A stretch of DNA of 29,267 nucleotides from a virus. Below the pieces are notes generated by a model. That model had not been told where the DNA came from, ran no database searches, and saw only the letters and a program-made list of their open reading frames with translations. The translations under genes were made by a program, and so were the position numbers. The stretch is taken from positions 1-29,267 of the IMG/VR virus record IMGVR_UViG_3300025164_000339. The stretch is one strand, 5' to 3'. Below, piece after piece: positions 28,823 to 29,267 of this stretch; within the stretch, counting starts at the first letter, position 1; each line of letters starts with the position of its first letter.

Positions 28823-29267
28823 GCGAATTTGCTCGATTCCACGCCCCAGGTTTGCCAGCCCGCTCGCGCCTCGCGCGCGAAGTAGTCGAGCTTCGTCCCC
28901 GGGCAGAGGCTCTCGACCAGCGCATAGAACTCGTCTGGCTTACGTGAGTGCTCCCGCCGCAGCCCATGGATGAGCGTCGTTTGATTGGTGAGCGTCACCG
29001 TTGGTCTCCCGCGCGTGCAGAGCAGCGCGTGTTCCGTCTTGCCGCGCAACCAGTCACCTGCGCCCATACGATCCTTGGCCCAGGTGAGGATTGTGCGCAC
29101 CCGTAGCCCCCACGCATCGGCCACCATGTATGCCTCGCCCATGAAGGCATTCGTCGTCCAGAGCCACACGATGGCATTTTCGTTGAGATGATTCGCGATC
29201 GGCAGCTTGCAGATCTCGTCGACTGAGAGATCCGGGTACGGGTTGCTCGCGCGGTGCGAAGCATCCT
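28819..29267 (-). CDS. ParB-like/MT-A70 methyltransferase fusion (3' part)
   Basis: Second part of the gene whose start is at 766. From 29169 leftward it continues VWLWTTNAFMGEAY, then ILTWAKDRMGAGDWLRGKTEHALLC and KPDEFYALVESLCPG, and ends WGVESSKFA. These are typical later blocks of MT-A70 adenine methyltransferases. Bases 29169-29267 duplicate 1-99, so this copy covers the DNA just after the DPPW motif. The gene overlaps the PD-(D/E)XK nuclease start by ATGA. The apparent GTG start at 29169 in the linear window is an artefact of the cut. Confidence 0.9.
   Translation of the reverse strand, partial: DASHRASNPYPDLSVDEICKLPIANHLNENAIVWLWTTNAFMGEAYMVADAWGLRVRTILTWAKDRMGAGDWLRGKTEHALLCTRGRPTVTLTNQTTLIHGLRREHSRKPDEFYALVESLCPGTKLDYFAREARAGWQTWGVESSKFA
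29169..29267. repeat. Terminal direct repeat, right copy
   Basis: Identical to 1-99. Dropping one copy leaves a circular genome of 29,168 bp and restores the 371-aa methyltransferase gene. Confidence 0.95.

Noticed and set aside
1-29267. tRNA genes, CRISPR arrays, insertion sequences and attachment sites
   Set aside because: No cloverleaf-like, regularly spaced repeat or transposase sequence was recognised, and no integrase is present to define an att site. A dedicated search was not possible.

Overview
The window is a complete or near-complete genome of a small, GC-rich tailed bacteriophage with siphovirus-type genes. The first and last 99 bases (1-99 and 29169-29267) are identical, so the molecule closes into a circle of 29,168 bp. 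One gene, a ParB-like/MT-A70 methyltransferase fusion, is cut by the window ends and rejoins in frame across them. Genes are packed tightly, mostly with ATGA, GTGA or TGATG stop/start overlaps and clear Shine-Dalgarno sequences. There are no gene-free stretches above about 130 bp and no recognisable tRNA, CRISPR array, insertion sequence or integrase. Two products carry Sec-type signal peptides with an n-h-c layout, so a Gram-negative (diderm) host is likely; the lineage cannot be fixed from the sequence alone.

Layout. (a) 1911-1 and, across the circle join, 29168-25253 (minus strand): a leftward early operon. It encodes a small HTH regulator, a zinc-ribbon protein, a RuvC-like resolvase, the ParB/MT-A70 fusion, a PD-(D/E)XK nuclease, small zinc-binding proteins, a probable replication initiator, a RecA/DnaB-fold ATPase and a secreted protein with a dockerin-like calcium motif. 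(b) 2047-5459 (plus strand): a rightward recombination operon with a small Cys protein, a RecE-type exonuclease, RecT, a coiled-coil partner and two small proteins. The two operons diverge from a compact, symmetric control region (1921-2046). (c) 24794-25248 (plus strand): a two-gene unit with a candidate holin. (d) 24751-5428 (minus strand): the late operon. In order of transcription it encodes TerS, TerL, a portal-MuF fusion, prohead protease, major capsid protein, a large secreted beta-helix protein, a small basic protein, a head-tail connector fusion, neck and tail-completion proteins, tail tube, tape measure, two tail-tip proteins, a membrane/coiled-coil protein and an M15-like endolysin.

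How it fits together. RecE/RecT and the RuvC-like enzyme would handle recombination and branched DNA. The initiator and RecA-fold ATPase would start replication. The methyltransferase and adjacent nuclease may form a modification/restriction-like pair. The late genes build an HK97-fold capsid and a short non-contractile tail (tape measure 517 aa). The least expected features are a signal-peptide-bearing 884-aa beta-helix gene of lower GC placed between the capsid and connector genes behind a strong hairpin, the secreted dockerin-like protein, a perfect palindrome centred exactly between two divergent promoters, and a perfect 16-bp inverted repeat over the terS start. All function calls rest on motifs and gene order read by eye; no database search was run.
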